Source of the DNA: an uncultured Hoeflea sp.
GTDB lineage: Bacteria; Pseudomonadota; Alphaproteobacteria; Rhizobiales; Rhizobiaceae
Direction: 5' to 3'
Length of the DNA: 64,000 nucleotides
Assembly (NCBI RefSeq): GCF_947501405.1
Contig: NZ_CANMVK010000002.1
Coordinates: 248,001 to 312,000 of the forward strand
Shown here: one piece after another, positions 24,913 to 34,500 of the stretch
Layout of the letters: every line of letters begins with the position of its first letter
How positions within the stretch are numbered: position 1 is the first letter of the stretch
Notes under the pieces: model-generated
The model's input: the letters and a program-made list of their open reading frames with translations, nothing else
The model's database searches: none
What the model was told of the DNA's origin: nothing
Position numbers and translations under genes: made by a program

Positions 24913-26121
24913 TCAGACGCGTTCGATGATCGTCGCGGTGCCCATGCCCGCGCCGATGCACAGCGTGACAAGGGCAGTGTTGAGGTCGCGCCGCTCGAGC
25001 TCGTCGAGCACGGTCCCCAGGATCATCGCTCCGGTGGCGCCCAGCGGATGGCCCATGGCAATGGCGCCGCCATTGACGTTGATCTTGTCGGACGGAATGT
25101 CGAAGGCCTGCTGGAAACGCAGCACCACCGAGGCGAACGCCTCGTTGAGCTCGAACAGGTCAATGTCGGACACCTTCATCCGGGCGCGCTTGAGCAGCTT
25201 TTCCGTCACATCCACCGGTCCGGTCAGCATCAGCGCCGGGTCGGAGCCGATATTGGCGAAGGCGCGGATTTTGGCGCGCGGCTCGAGACCCATGGTCTTG
25301 CCGCCGCGCTTGGAGCCCAGAAGCACCAGGCCCGCACCGTCGACGATGCCCGACGAGTTGCCGGCGTGGTGAACGTGGTTGACGCTTTCGATCTCCGGGT
25401 GAGCCTGGATCGCCACGGCGCCGAAACCGCCCATTTCCGCCATCATGCCGAACGAGGCGTTGAGGCTGGCGAGCGCCTGCATGTCGGTGCCCGGACGCAT
25501 GTGCTCGTCGCGATCAAGGATCGTCAGACCGTTGATGTCCTTGATCGGCACCACCGACTTGTCGAAATAACCGTTCTCCCAGGCATGCTGGGCGCGCTTC
25601 TGGCTTTCCACCGCATAGGCGTCGACATCGTCGCGCGAGAAACCGTATTTGGTGGCGATCAGATCGGCCGAGATTCCCTGTGGCATGAAATAGGCCGGCA
25701 GATTGACCGACGGATCCATGAACCAGGCGCCGCCTTGCGCGCCGATGCCGATCCGCGACATCGATTCCACACCGCCGGCGATCACCACGTCATCGGCGCC
25801 CTGGGCGACCTTGGCCGCACCGAAATTGATGGCATCGAGGCCGGAGGCGCAAAAGCGGTTGATCTGGATGCCCGGCGCTTCAGTGGCGTAACCGGCTTCG
25901 AAGGTCGCCGCGCGGGCGATGTCGCCGCCGGCTTCTCCGATGGCGTCGACGCAACCCATGACGATATCGTCGACCTTGCTGGTGTCGAGTTCGTTGCGGT
26001 CACGCAGGGCTTCAAGCATATGCGAAGCCAGCCTGACCGAGGGCACCTCGTGCAGGCTCCCGTCCTTCTTGCCGCGGCCGCGCGGGGTGCGGACATGATC
26101 ATAGACAAATACATCAGCCAT
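24913..26121 (-). CDS. fadA: Acetyl-CoA acyltransferase (thiolase), beta subunit of the fatty-acid oxidation complex
   Basis: A 402-residue thiolase that cleaves 3-ketoacyl-CoA. The acylated cysteine is C91 in NRFCASGLDAI; the general-base histidine lies in GGAIAMGHPLGATGA and the second cysteine in LCIGAGMGTATIIE. NEAFA is conserved. ATG 26121 follows GGAG closely; an in-frame TTG 12 bp upstream is inside that ribosome site. It is co-transcribed with fadB. Confidence 0.93.
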   Translation of the reverse strand: MADVFVYDHVRTPRGRGKKDGSLHEVPSVRLASHMLEALRDRNELDTSKVDDIVMGCVDAIGEAGGDIARAATFEAGYATEAPGIQINRFCASGLDAINFGAAKVAQGADDVVIAGGVESMSRIGIGAQGGAWFMDPSVNLPAYFMPQGISADLIATKYGFSRDDVDAYAVESQKRAQHAWENGYFDKSVVPIKDINGLTILDRDEHMRPGTDMQALASLNASFGMMAEMGGFGAVAIQAHPEIESVNHVHHAGNSSGIVDGAGLVLLGSKRGGKTMGLEPRAKIRAFANIGSDPALMLTGPVDVTEKLLKRARMKVSDIDLFELNEAFASVVLRFQQAFDIPSDKINVNGGAIAMGHPLGATGAMILGTVLDELERRDLNTALVTLCIGAGMGTATIIERV

Positions 26122-26170
26122 CTGTGTCTCCAAGGGTTTGTATTTGGTTCGTGTTCGGTTCGTTCGTCGT

Positions 26171-26824
26171 TCAGGCAGTAGCCGTCTCGGGGTCCAGGCC
26201 GCTTGGCATCAGCTCGTCAGCCCGTTTGTAGCCGGGCATGGCAGCGATGCGGCCCAGCCAGGCCTGAATATTTGGGTACTGACTGGCATCCATGCCGATC
26301 TGGTCGGGCCAGAACAGGTAGCCGCACAATGACAGATCGGCGATTGTCGGCCGGTCGCAAGCAACAAAGCTGCGGTCCGCCAGATGCCCCTCCAGCACTG
26401 TCCAGGCATTGACTGCCCGGGCATGGAAGAATTTGGCTACCGGGTCGTCGGTTTTTTTCTGAAACAGGCTCATGAACCGGTAGGTGGCGGTGTAGCTGGT
26501 GAGCTTGTGATTGTCCCAGAACATCCAGCGCAGGATTTCCAGCCGCTCTGTCTCGTTGTCCGCACCAAAATGCCCGAGTTCGCCCGCAAGGTAGTCAAGG
26601 ATCGCGCCCGACTGGCTCATCACCACATCGCCATCCGGGCGATGGTGGGTCAGAACCGGCACTTCGCCCATGGCGTTGCGGTCGCGGAATTCGGGAGAGC
26701 GGGTCTCTCCGGTGAAAAATGCCACCCGCCGCGGCGTCCAGTCCGCGCCGCACAGTTCCAGCATCAGTGCTGCCTTGTAGGCATTGCCGCTTTCCAAAAA
26801 ACAGTCGAGCGTGAACTGGGCCAT
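26171..26824 (-). CDS. Glutathione S-transferase family protein
   Basis: A 217-residue GST with an N-terminal thioredoxin-like domain (FLESGNAYKAALMLELCG; MGEVPVLTHH with the cis-Pro; SQSGAILDYLA, the glutathione gamma-glutamyl site) and an all-helical C-terminal domain (RPTIADLSLCGYLFW). Its start lies 4 bp after the stop of the upstream acyl-CoA dehydrogenase, so it is a true member of the fad operon. It may protect against reactive acyl or enal products; this is inference. Confidence 0.88.
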   Translation of the reverse strand: MAQFTLDCFLESGNAYKAALMLELCGADWTPRRVAFFTGETRSPEFRDRNAMGEVPVLTHHRPDGDVVMSQSGAILDYLAGELGHFGADNETERLEILRWMFWDNHKLTSYTATYRFMSLFQKKTDDPVAKFFHARAVNAWTVLEGHLADRSFVACDRPTIADLSLCGYLFWPDQIGMDASQYPNIQAWLGRIAAMPGYKRADELMPSGLDPETATA

Positions 26825-26828
26825 GGCT

Positions 26829-28001
26829 CTAGAGGCTCCTTGCGATCAGCAGCTTCATGATTTCATTGGTGCCGCCGTAAATCCGCTGCACCCTTGCATC
26901 GCGGAACATCCGCGCAATCGGATACTCGTTCATGTAGCCATAGCCGCCATGCAGCTGCAGGCATTCATCGGCGACCTTGCACTGCAGGTCGCTGGTCAGA
27001 TATTTGGCCATCGAGGCGGTGGTCGACGAGAGCGCGCCCTTGAGGTGTTCGCCAATACAATGATTGACAAAAACCCGGGCCATAACCGCCTCAGATTTGA
27101 GCTCGGCGAGCTTGAACTGTGTGTTCTGAAAATCAATGATCGCCTTGCCGAAGGCGCGGCGCTCCTTGACGTAGTCGATGGTCACCGCCAGCGCCCGCTC
27201 GATCATCGAAATCGCCTGATTGGCGATCAGCAAACGCTCTTGCGGAAGCTCGGTCATCAGTTGCGCAAACCCTTGCCCTTCCTCGGTTCCGAGCATGTTG
27301 GCGGTGGGTATGCGCACATCATCGAAGAACAGCTCCGAAGTGTCATTGGCTTTCAGCCCGACCTTGTCGAGATTGCGGCCGCGCCGGAATCCCTCCACTT
27401 CATCGGTCTCCACCACCATGAGCGACACGCCCTTGGCGCCCTGCGAGGGATCGGTCTTGGTCACCACAATGACCAGATTGGCATGCTGTCCGTTGGTTAT
27501 GAAGGTTTTCGAGCCGTTGATGACATAGTGATTGCCATCTTTCTTGGCGGTCGTCTTGGTGCCCTGAAGGTCGGAACCCGCACCCGGTTCGGTCATCGCA
27601 ATGGCACCGATCAACTCGCCGCTCGCCATTTTCGGCAGCCATTTCTGCTTCTGCTCCTCGGAGCCGAAATGCAGTATATACGGCGCCACGATGGCGTTGT
27701 GCAGGCCGATGCCGAATCCGTCCGTGCCGGTACGGCCGAGCGCTTCGGCAATCACCGCCTCGTGGGCATAGGTGCCGCCCGACCCGCCATATTCCTCGGG
27801 CATCGAGGCGCACAGCAGACCTGCGGCTCCCGCAGATTCCCAGGCGCTGCGATCCACCATCTCCTGGGCTTCGTAACGGTCGTAATGCGGTGCGATCTCG
27901 GCTTCGAGCCAGCGAAACGCCATGTCCTCAAGCATGGCGACATCGTCCTCCATCCAGTCCGGACGTGGAACACCAAGCACTTCCGATGGCATGGTTGCCA
28001 T
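26829..28001 (-). CDS. Acyl-CoA dehydrogenase (about 390 aa, four-domain type)
   Basis: An FAD-dependent acyl-CoA dehydrogenase, first step of beta-oxidation. It shows the flavin/substrate signatures AIAMTEPGAGSDLQGTKTTA and SKTFITNGQHANLVIVV, the ERLLIA helix, QLHGGYGYMNEYPIARMFRDARV, and the catalytic base E380 in IYGGTNEIMK. Length is normal for short/medium/long-chain ACADs. A GGGAGGA ribosome site fixes the start. It is separated from the larger dehydrogenase upstream by 93 bp that hold two hairpins. Electrons would go to ETF, not encoded here. Confidence 0.92.
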   Translation of the reverse strand: MATMPSEVLGVPRPDWMEDDVAMLEDMAFRWLEAEIAPHYDRYEAQEMVDRSAWESAGAAGLLCASMPEEYGGSGGTYAHEAVIAEALGRTGTDGFGIGLHNAIVAPYILHFGSEEQKQKWLPKMASGELIGAIAMTEPGAGSDLQGTKTTAKKDGNHYVINGSKTFITNGQHANLVIVVTKTDPSQGAKGVSLMVVETDEVEGFRRGRNLDKVGLKANDTSELFFDDVRIPTANMLGTEEGQGFAQLMTELPQERLLIANQAISMIERALAVTIDYVKERRAFGKAIIDFQNTQFKLAELKSEAVMARVFVNHCIGEHLKGALSSTTASMAKYLTSDLQCKVADECLQLHGGYGYMNEYPIARMFRDARVQRIYGGTNEIMKLLIARSL

Positions 28002-28016
28002 GTCTTCCTCCCGAAA

Positions 28017-28076
28017 GTCAGGCCGGGCGGCCGCGGCCGCCCTGACAGTTGTATAGGGCCGTCTTAGTCCGGCCCT
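28017..28076. promoter_or_regulatory. Two strong hairpins between the acyl-CoA dehydrogenase genes
   Basis: GTCAG / CTGAC (28017-28046) encloses GGCGGCC / GGCCGCC, and AGGGCCG (28055-28061) / CGGCCCT (28070-28076) forms a second perfect stem with an 8-base loop. Neither has a T-run on the - strand, so they look like mRNA-processing or stability structures within the operon rather than terminators. Confidence 0.5.
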
Positions 28077-28094
28077 TTCGCGATCCGGGGCCGG

Positions 28095-29891
28095 TTAAAA
28101 CCCTTCGGCGGCCAGTTCCATCATGGTGTCCGCGCCGGTTTCAATACGGTCCTTGCGCAGCGCCGTTTCCGGCATGATGCGCTCCATGTAGAATTTGCCG
28201 ACCAGCAGCTTGGTGGAAAGGAACTCGTCCTTGCCGTTGGCGCCGGCGGCGCGTTGCTCGGCCGCCGTCTTGGCCATCAGGCCCCACATGTAGCCAAGCG
28301 CCACAAGGCCGAACAGATGCATGTAATCTGTCGACGCGGCGCCGGCATTGTCCGGCTTGGCCATGGCGTTGTTCATCAGCCACATGGTCGAGGCCTGCAG
28401 GTCGTTGAGACCCTTCTTCAGGCCCTTGGTGTAAAGCGCCAGATCCTCGTTGCCGCGGTTTTCCTCGCAGAAATCGCCGACTTCCTTGAAGAATGCCATC
28501 ACGGCGCGGCCGCCATTCAGGCCGAGCTTGCGGCCCACCAGGTCGAGCGCCTGAATGCCGTTGGCGCCTTCATAGATCATGGCGATGCGGGCATCGCGCA
28601 CATACTGGCTCATGCCCCATTCTTCGATATAGCCGTGGCCGCCATACATCTGCTGCGCCATCACCGCATGCTCGAAGCCCTTGTCAGTCAGCACGCCCTT
28701 GACCACCGGAGTGACCAGGCTCAGCAGGTCATCGGCTTCCTGAATGTCGGACTCGACTTCGGATTTGTGCGCCACGTCGGATTTAAGCGCGGTCCACAGC
28801 ATGAAAGCGCGGCCGGCCTCATTGAAGGCGCGGATGGTCATCAGCGTGCGCCGAACGTCCGGATGCACGATGATCGGATCGGCCTTCTTCTCGGGCGCTT
28901 TGGGCCCCGAAAGCGACCGGCCCTGCAGCCGCTCGCGGGCATAATCGACAGCATTCTGATAGGCGATCTCGCCGATTGCCTGGCCTTGAAGACCGACGCC
29001 GAGGCGAGCCTCGTTCATCATCACGAACATCGCCTTGAGGCCGGCATTTTCCGCGCCGATGAGATAGCCGGTGGCCTCGTCGTAATTCATCACGCAGGTG
29101 GAGTTGCCGTGAATGCCCATCTTCTCTTCGAGCGAGCCGCAGGACACCGTGTTGCGGTCGCCGAGCGAGCCGTCATCGCCGACCATGAACTTGGGAACGA
29201 TGAACAGCGAGATGCCCTTCACACCTTCCGGCGCGCCTTCAATGCGGGCGAGCACCAGATGGATGATATTGTCCGACATGTCGTGTTCGCCGGCCGAAAT
29301 GAAGATCTTCTGGCCGGAAATCTTGTAGCTGCCATCGCCTTGCGGCACCGCCTTGGTGCGCAGCAGGCCCAGATCGGTGCCGCAATGCGGCTCGGTCAGG
29401 TTCATGGTGCCGGTCCAGATGCCCTCGACCATCTTGGGCAGATATTTGGTCTTCTGCTCGTCGGTGCCGTGTTCGACAATCGCCGCGATCGCGCCCTGGG
29501 TCAGGCCCGGATACATCATCAGCGACATGTTGGCCGAGATCATGTATTCGGCCACCGCGGTATGCAGTGTATAGGGCAGGCCCTGGCCGCCATACTCGGC
29601 CGGCGCCGCCAGTCCAAGCCAGCCGCTGTCGCAATATTGCTTGTATGCGTCCCTGAAGCCCTTCGGTGTCGTCACCGAGCCGTCGTCGTTGCGGGTGCAG
29701 CCTTCCTGGTCACCGGACTGATTGAGCGGGAACAGCACTTCCTCAGACAGCTTTGCGCCTTCCTGAAGAATGGCTTCCACCACATCCGGGCTCGCATCGG
29801 CGAAACCGGGAAGGTTCATGTAGCGCTCATAGCCGAGCACATCGTTGAGAATGAAAAGCGTGTCGTCGACCGGCGCCTTGAAGACTGGCAT
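28095..29891 (-). CDS. Large acyl-CoA dehydrogenase (about 600 aa, DmdC/FadE-like)
   Basis: A 598-residue acyl-CoA dehydrogenase with an extra C-terminal ACAD helical domain. Visible are [35 protein letters not shown], the FISAGEHDM flavin strand, [38 protein letters not shown] with the likely base E441, and a C-terminal segment ending [14 protein letters not shown]. The group includes 3-methylmercaptopropionyl-CoA dehydrogenase DmdC and long-chain enzymes, so the exact substrate is open. It is the promoter-proximal gene of the fad operon, with a MerR-type palindrome about 80 bp upstream of the ATG; GAGG precedes the start. Confidence 0.9.
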   Translation of the reverse strand: MPVFKAPVDDTLFILNDVLGYERYMNLPGFADASPDVVEAILQEGAKLSEEVLFPLNQSGDQEGCTRNDDGSVTTPKGFRDAYKQYCDSGWLGLAAPAEYGGQGLPYTLHTAVAEYMISANMSLMMYPGLTQGAIAAIVEHGTDEQKTKYLPKMVEGIWTGTMNLTEPHCGTDLGLLRTKAVPQGDGSYKISGQKIFISAGEHDMSDNIIHLVLARIEGAPEGVKGISLFIVPKFMVGDDGSLGDRNTVSCGSLEEKMGIHGNSTCVMNYDEATGYLIGAENAGLKAMFVMMNEARLGVGLQGQAIGEIAYQNAVDYARERLQGRSLSGPKAPEKKADPIIVHPDVRRTLMTIRAFNEAGRAFMLWTALKSDVAHKSEVESDIQEADDLLSLVTPVVKGVLTDKGFEHAVMAQQMYGGHGYIEEWGMSQYVRDARIAMIYEGANGIQALDLVGRKLGLNGGRAVMAFFKEVGDFCEENRGNEDLALYTKGLKKGLNDLQASTMWLMNNAMAKPDNAGAASTDYMHLFGLVALGYMWGLMAKTAAEQRAAGANGKDEFLSTKLLVGKFYMERIMPETALRKDRIETGADTMMELAAEGF

Positions 29892-29966
29892 GGATCCTCA
29901 TCCCTTGTTGGTTCATCGCCGTCCGCGGAATAGCCCGGCGATCCTGATCGCACTCCATATCCAATT

Positions 29967-29988
29967 TTGACGTTTGCGTAAACGTAAA
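29967..29988. promoter_or_regulatory. LiuR-type (MerR-family) operator upstream of the fad operon
   Basis: TTGACGTTT (29967-29975) and AAACGTAAA (29980-29988) form an inverted repeat, 8 of 9 positions matched, with a GCGT spacer. The TTnACGT...ACGTnAA form is that described for LiuR, a MerR-family regulator of branched-chain amino-acid and fatty-acid catabolism in proteobacteria. On the - strand the palindrome sits between TTTACG and GGATAT, about 20 bp apart, the long spacing expected of MerR promoters. No gene is seen in the remaining 258-bp gap (29892-30149). Confidence 0.65.
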
Positions 29989-30149
29989 AAATCGTCGTTG
30001 AGGCTGCAATCGCACTCTTGTGATCAGTAAATAGGGCAAAAAGCCCCGATTTCAGTATGCGAACAGCAAAAAAATCAAAAATTTTTGCGAGATGATTTCC
30101 GATCCTGCAGATTCAAACAGGGAAAAGTGGCGGTTCATCCGGAGTGGTG

Positions 30150-30578
30150 TCATCTATCCGGTGCAGGTGCATAGGCAGCAAACATCTCTGCCTCGGTCAT
30201 GGTCTCGGTTTCATCCGCCAATGTGTAGTAGGAAGGCTTGCGGTCGGTGAATACCTGGAGCGACAGCTTCAAGCCGTCCTGCTCATCAAGAAGCCCGGCG
30301 GAAATCTGGAATTCGTCGCTACCGATGATCTGATAGAACAGGTTCGAGCCGCATTTGCCGCAAAACCCGCGTTCCGCCCATTCGGATGACCGTATCCTGG
30401 TGATGTGCTGCTCGCCCTCAAAGCTCACCTCCTGGCATGATACCTCGAAACAGGGCCCGGACGACCAGCGACGGCACATATCGCAGTGACAAACTGCCAC
30501 TTTGGGGTCACGCGCAGTGCCGGTAATCACGACGGCGCCGCACATGCATCTTCCGGTCAATCTGGTTTTGTCACTCAT
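30150..30578 (-). CDS. GFA family (Gfa-like / CENP-V) zinc protein
   Basis: A 142-residue GFA-fold protein. The zinc cysteines are all present: C11 and C13 (GRCMCGAV), C30, C32 and C35 (CHCDMC), C73 and C76 (GFCGKCGSNLF). The founder Gfa was reported as a glutathione-dependent formaldehyde-activating enzyme, but most members have no proven activity. ATG 30578 is chosen since the residues upstream do not resemble the family. It lies between the fad operon and the merR gene on the same strand. Confidence 0.87.
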   Translation of the reverse strand: MSDKTRLTGRCMCGAVVITGTARDPKVAVCHCDMCRRWSSGPCFEVSCQEVSFEGEQHITRIRSSEWAERGFCGKCGSNLFYQIIGSDEFQISAGLLDEQDGLKLSLQVFTDRKPSYYTLADETETMTEAEMFAAYAPAPDR

Positions 30579-30790
30579 GGTCTGGCTGCTCCACAGGTTG
30601 GTAAAGTGGTAATACCCATCATTCTGCCACACCTGAGCAAGGCCCGCCTTGATCAGGATCGCACAAACCACGCGAAATGCCGGAAACGAATTGACAGCGC
30701 CTTCCGTCGGAGACCCCAGCGACGCCGAAGGCCCGGAAAAAGTGCTTCTGTTGGTGTTGAAATGCAGCGATTTGAACGCGACGGGCTGGA

Positions 30791-31201
30791 TCAGTCGGAT
30801 TCCGCCAGCATGTCGCGCACCACCGAGATTGTGCGCTCAAGTTCCTCGATCGCGGTGTTGATGCTGGTGCGTTGTTCTTCCAGAACCCGCATCTGCGCCT
30901 CGCCCTTGGTCAGCGCCACCTTGAGCTGGGTGACGTTCTTGCCGCGCGGATCGTAAAGATCGATCATCCGCTTGACTTCGGTGAGCGAGAAGCCGACCCG
31001 CTTGCCCAAAAGGATCAGTTTGAGCCGCGCCCGGTCGCGTTTGGTGAACAGCCGCGTGACCCCGACCCGTGTCGGCTTGAGCAGGCCCTTGTCCTCGTAG
31101 AACCGGAGGGTGCGTAAGGTGACGCCGAACTCCTCCGCCAAATCGCCAATCTTGTAGACCGCTTCATCCTGGTCCGCGCTGGTGTCCGTCATATCGTTCA
31201 T
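30791..31201 (-). CDS. MerR-family transcriptional regulator, LiuR-like
   Basis: A 136-residue MerR protein. The winged HTH is YKIGDLAEEFGVTLRTLRFYEDKGLLKPTRVGVTRLFTKRDRARL (about 15-60), followed by LKLILLGKRVGFSLTEVKRMIDLYD and a long dimerisation helix (KVALTKGEAQMRVLEEQRTSINTAIEELERTISVV). There are no conserved metal-binding cysteines, so a metal sensor is unlikely; the GFSLTEVKRMIDLYD stretch is as in LiuR-type regulators of acyl-CoA metabolism. The matching palindrome upstream of the fad operon supports that role. The start is uncertain between ATG 31201 and ATG 31192. Confidence 0.8.
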   Translation of the reverse strand: MNDMTDTSADQDEAVYKIGDLAEEFGVTLRTLRFYEDKGLLKPTRVGVTRLFTKRDRARLKLILLGKRVGFSLTEVKRMIDLYDPRGKNVTQLKVALTKGEAQMRVLEEQRTSINTAIEELERTISVVRDMLAESD

Positions 31202-31322
31202 GGTTGGCCGGGGCTGTCGTCTGCTGTTTGGTCGGATGTGTGGGTGGCGGTGTGACACTAAACCTTTCGGATCGTCAAGTCGCGCCGCTTCACCGGTTTT
31301 GATGCAAGAAAAGTAACCTTGG

Positions 31323-31382
31323 TTAACGGGTTGTTTACCACGTTTCGCGGAATGTGCGCCCTAGAAGAGCAAGCCCGGATTC
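31323..31382 (+). promoter_or_regulatory. CtrA-like box and GANTC site upstream of podJ
   Basis: TTAA (31323-31326), seven bases, then TTTA (31334-31337) fits the CtrA box TTAA-N7-TTAA with one mismatch; GATTC, a CcrM/GcrA-type site, follows at 31378-31382. Both lie in the 324-bp gap (31202-31525) between merR and podJ, which shows no gene. podJ is under CtrA/GcrA/DnaA control in Caulobacter, so similar control is plausible here. Confidence 0.5.
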
Positions 31383-31525
31383 CCTGTTTCGCGTTTCCGC
31401 CGGTCTAAGCCAGGCTTTATCCGGCCATGGCCCTCACGTCCGCTGGCTGGGAACGGCAAACGGGTTTGCAGCACACGGGGCGCGGGGCGCGGGGCTCCGG
31501 ACAACAACGCGAAGCGGAAACGAAA

Positions 31526-34500
31526 ATGAACGGATCGCGATCTTATTCAGGCCACCACGGAACGGGCGAGAGCTCTCTGGATGCGCTGAACCGGACGATT
31601 GAAGGGCTCGAGGCGCGCATTGAGGGCATGCTTGGCCGTGGCGGGCAGGGGGCAGGACAGGCGGCCGGATACGGCGCCGGCGCCTCACCGCATCAGCCTG
31701 CAGCCAGCGGACCCGGAGCTGACCTGCTTGAAGGCATTCGCGCCCGCAAGCGCGCCCTGGCCAACGCATCGCGGCCTGAAGCCGCGCAGCCGGCCGCGGG
31801 CCGGTCGCAATATTATTCCGCCCAGCCATCGGCTCCGCGCCCGGCCCAGCCGTCAGCTGCCGCCCATACCGCGCCATCGCGCCAGCCCCGCGCCTCCGAA
31901 CTCAGCGAAACGCTGGTGCGCGAGATGGCGGCGCTGCGCAACGAGATGAGCGAATTGCGCAGCGAGGCGCGCCAGCAGGCGCTTCCCGACGATCTGCGCA
32001 GCGATCTGGCGGGCATCTCTGCCGCTATCGACGCGCTTGGCACACAGGATCCAGGCACCGATTCGCTTCGGCTGGAACTTGATTCCATGCGCGCGATGAT
32101 CGACCGGATGGCGCGCGAAGACAGTGTCCGTTCGCTCGAATCGCGCTGGCAGGCTATGGAGGAGCAGGTCTCCGGCCTCGATGTCGGCGGCCTTCGCGAA
32201 GAACTGATCAATCTCGCCTACCGGGTCGATGACATTCGCGCAGCACTCTCGACCCGGCCCCAGACTTGCCAGTCCCAGGCCATCGAGACCAAGATCGCTG
32301 AGTTGTCCGGCAGCATCGAAGCCATGTCGCGCCAGCTCGGCGACGCCGATTCCCAGACCCCGCGTCAACTCGAGCAGATCGGTGACCGTCTCGACGAGAT
32401 CTCCCGGGCCATTGCCGCCATTCCCGCGCCCGCAGCGCCTGCGGCGTTTGAACTCGATCTTGCGCCCTTCGAACGGCTGGAAGCCCGGCTTGCCTCGGTG
32501 TCGCAGAAGATCGATGAGATGGAACCGGCTGGCGGAACCTCCGAAATCGGCGGTCGCATCGAACATCTCGCCGCCCGTGTCGCCCAACTGGCCGATGAGG
32601 AAGCGGTTGCCCGGATTGATGCCCGCATCGAACGTCTTCAGACCCTGGTCGAGGAAGGCGGACGCCATGCCGGCATGCCGGAACTCTCAGGCCATCTGGC
32701 CGACATCTCCGGCAAGATCGAGGCCCTCGACGCCCGCGGCATCGACTCCTCGCTGCTCTCCCGGCTGGACGATCTCGCAACCCAGATCGACAAGCTTTCC
32801 GCCGTTCAGCCGCAGGAATCGGTTGTTCCCGAGGCGGTCATCGGCCGGCTCGAGGCTTTGATCGGTCGCGCAGAGCAGACCGCATCGCTCAACGTCGACC
32901 CGCTGCCCGGCCTGGAAACGCTTGACGCCCGCCTGACCGATATCGCTTCCAAGCTGCAACAGGCCGAGGTTTCGGCCGCCGGCTACGCCATGCAGCCCAG
33001 TGCTGGACTGGAAAACGTCGAGGCCCAGCTTGCCGAAATCTCCGCACGGCTGGATCGCCCGTCTGATACGGCGCCCCAGGCGATCCCGGGCATTGAAAAC
33101 CTCGAGGCGCGGCTTGCCGATATCGCCGACAGGCTGGATACGTCAAGCGTTGCTGCCGGTCCCGGTGAGGACACATTGCGCGGCCTTGAGGACCAGATCG
33201 CCAATCTGTCGCAACTCATCAGCTCCGCGCCGCAGACCCAGGCGTCGGATGTTTTCGACGAACGCTTCGCCTCCATCGAAGAGCACCTCGCCACCAGCGA
33301 TGAATTCATTGTCGAAGCCGCACGGCAGGCAGCCGAGGCCGCTCTGAGCGCCTATTCCGGTCAAGCCGGCGCACAGCAATCGCCGCAATCGATCGCCAAT
33401 ATCGAAGTGATCACCGCGCTGGCCGACGATCTCAAGGCCTTGGAAACCCTGAGCCGCAAAACCGACGACCGCACCATGCGCGCTTTCGAAGCCGTGCAGG
33501 ACACATTGTTGAAAATTGCCGGACGGCTCGAAAAACTCGACGCCATGCCAGCCACCGCCGGTCTGGCGGATATGCGCGAAGCAGTCGCCGATGCGCGCAG
33601 CAGCATCGAGGCGGCCATGCCGCAAGCCTCTGTCGACCCGCTCGACGCGGCGATGCAGCACGATGGCGCAATGGACCCGGGATCAGAACCTGGAACCGGT
33701 CCTGGCTTTGGCCCCGGTTTCGGCCAAGGTGGATTTGACGCTCGCCCCGCCCATTCGCCCTCCGAAGCCGCCGCGCTGGCCGCGGCTTACGCTGAGCGCG
33801 AAGCGGCGGAGCAGGTAGACCAAACCGATGCGCCGGCCGAAAGCGCTAGCGAGAAATCCTTCCTTTCGGGCCTGGCGGCGCGCATCCGCCCCGGCAAGGA
33901 ACCGCAGCAGAAGCCGGCTGCGGAGCCGCAATTCACCAATTCCGACGCGCCGCCGCTCGATCCCTCGATGGAGCTTGATCCCTCCACCGCCAACATGCCG
34001 CTTGAACCCGGCTCCGGCGCGCCTGACATCAACCGCATTCTGCAAAAAGTCCGCGAAGCCCAGGCAGCCGAACGTCAGCGCGGCGGATCGGGCGAGGACG
34101 GCTCGGACAAGGCCGAATTCCTGGCCTCGGCGCGTCGCGCCGCGATGGCCGCTGCCGCCGAAGTCGAAACCATCGGCAAGAAGGGCAAGGGCGCATCAAG
34201 CGGCGGTCTGCTGGCGGTGCTCAAGTCTCGTCGCCGTCCGATCCTGCTCGCCGCCGGCGCGGTGCTGCTCGCGGTGATGTCGTTCCCGCTGGTATCCGGC
34301 CTGTTTTCAGGTGGAGACAGTGATGTGGTCGCGGTCGATCCAGTGCTCGACCAGCCGGCGATCATTGAGCCCGCGGCGCCGGTCGTCGAACCGCTCGACG
34401 CGCCAATTCCTCAAACCGCGCTGAGCGTTGGTCAGGGCGATGAAGCTATCGCCGATGCCCGGCTGCCGGAAGTCCGGGTGATCGAACCCGGCAGCAACCC

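Noticed and set aside
24124-26181. A 685-residue frame antisense to fadB and fadA
   Set aside because: Composition is antisense-like and the opposite strand encodes clear enzymes with ribosome sites.
28254-29933. A 559-residue frame antisense to the large acyl-CoA dehydrogenase
   Set aside because: No recognisable motif; fully covered by a well-supported gene.
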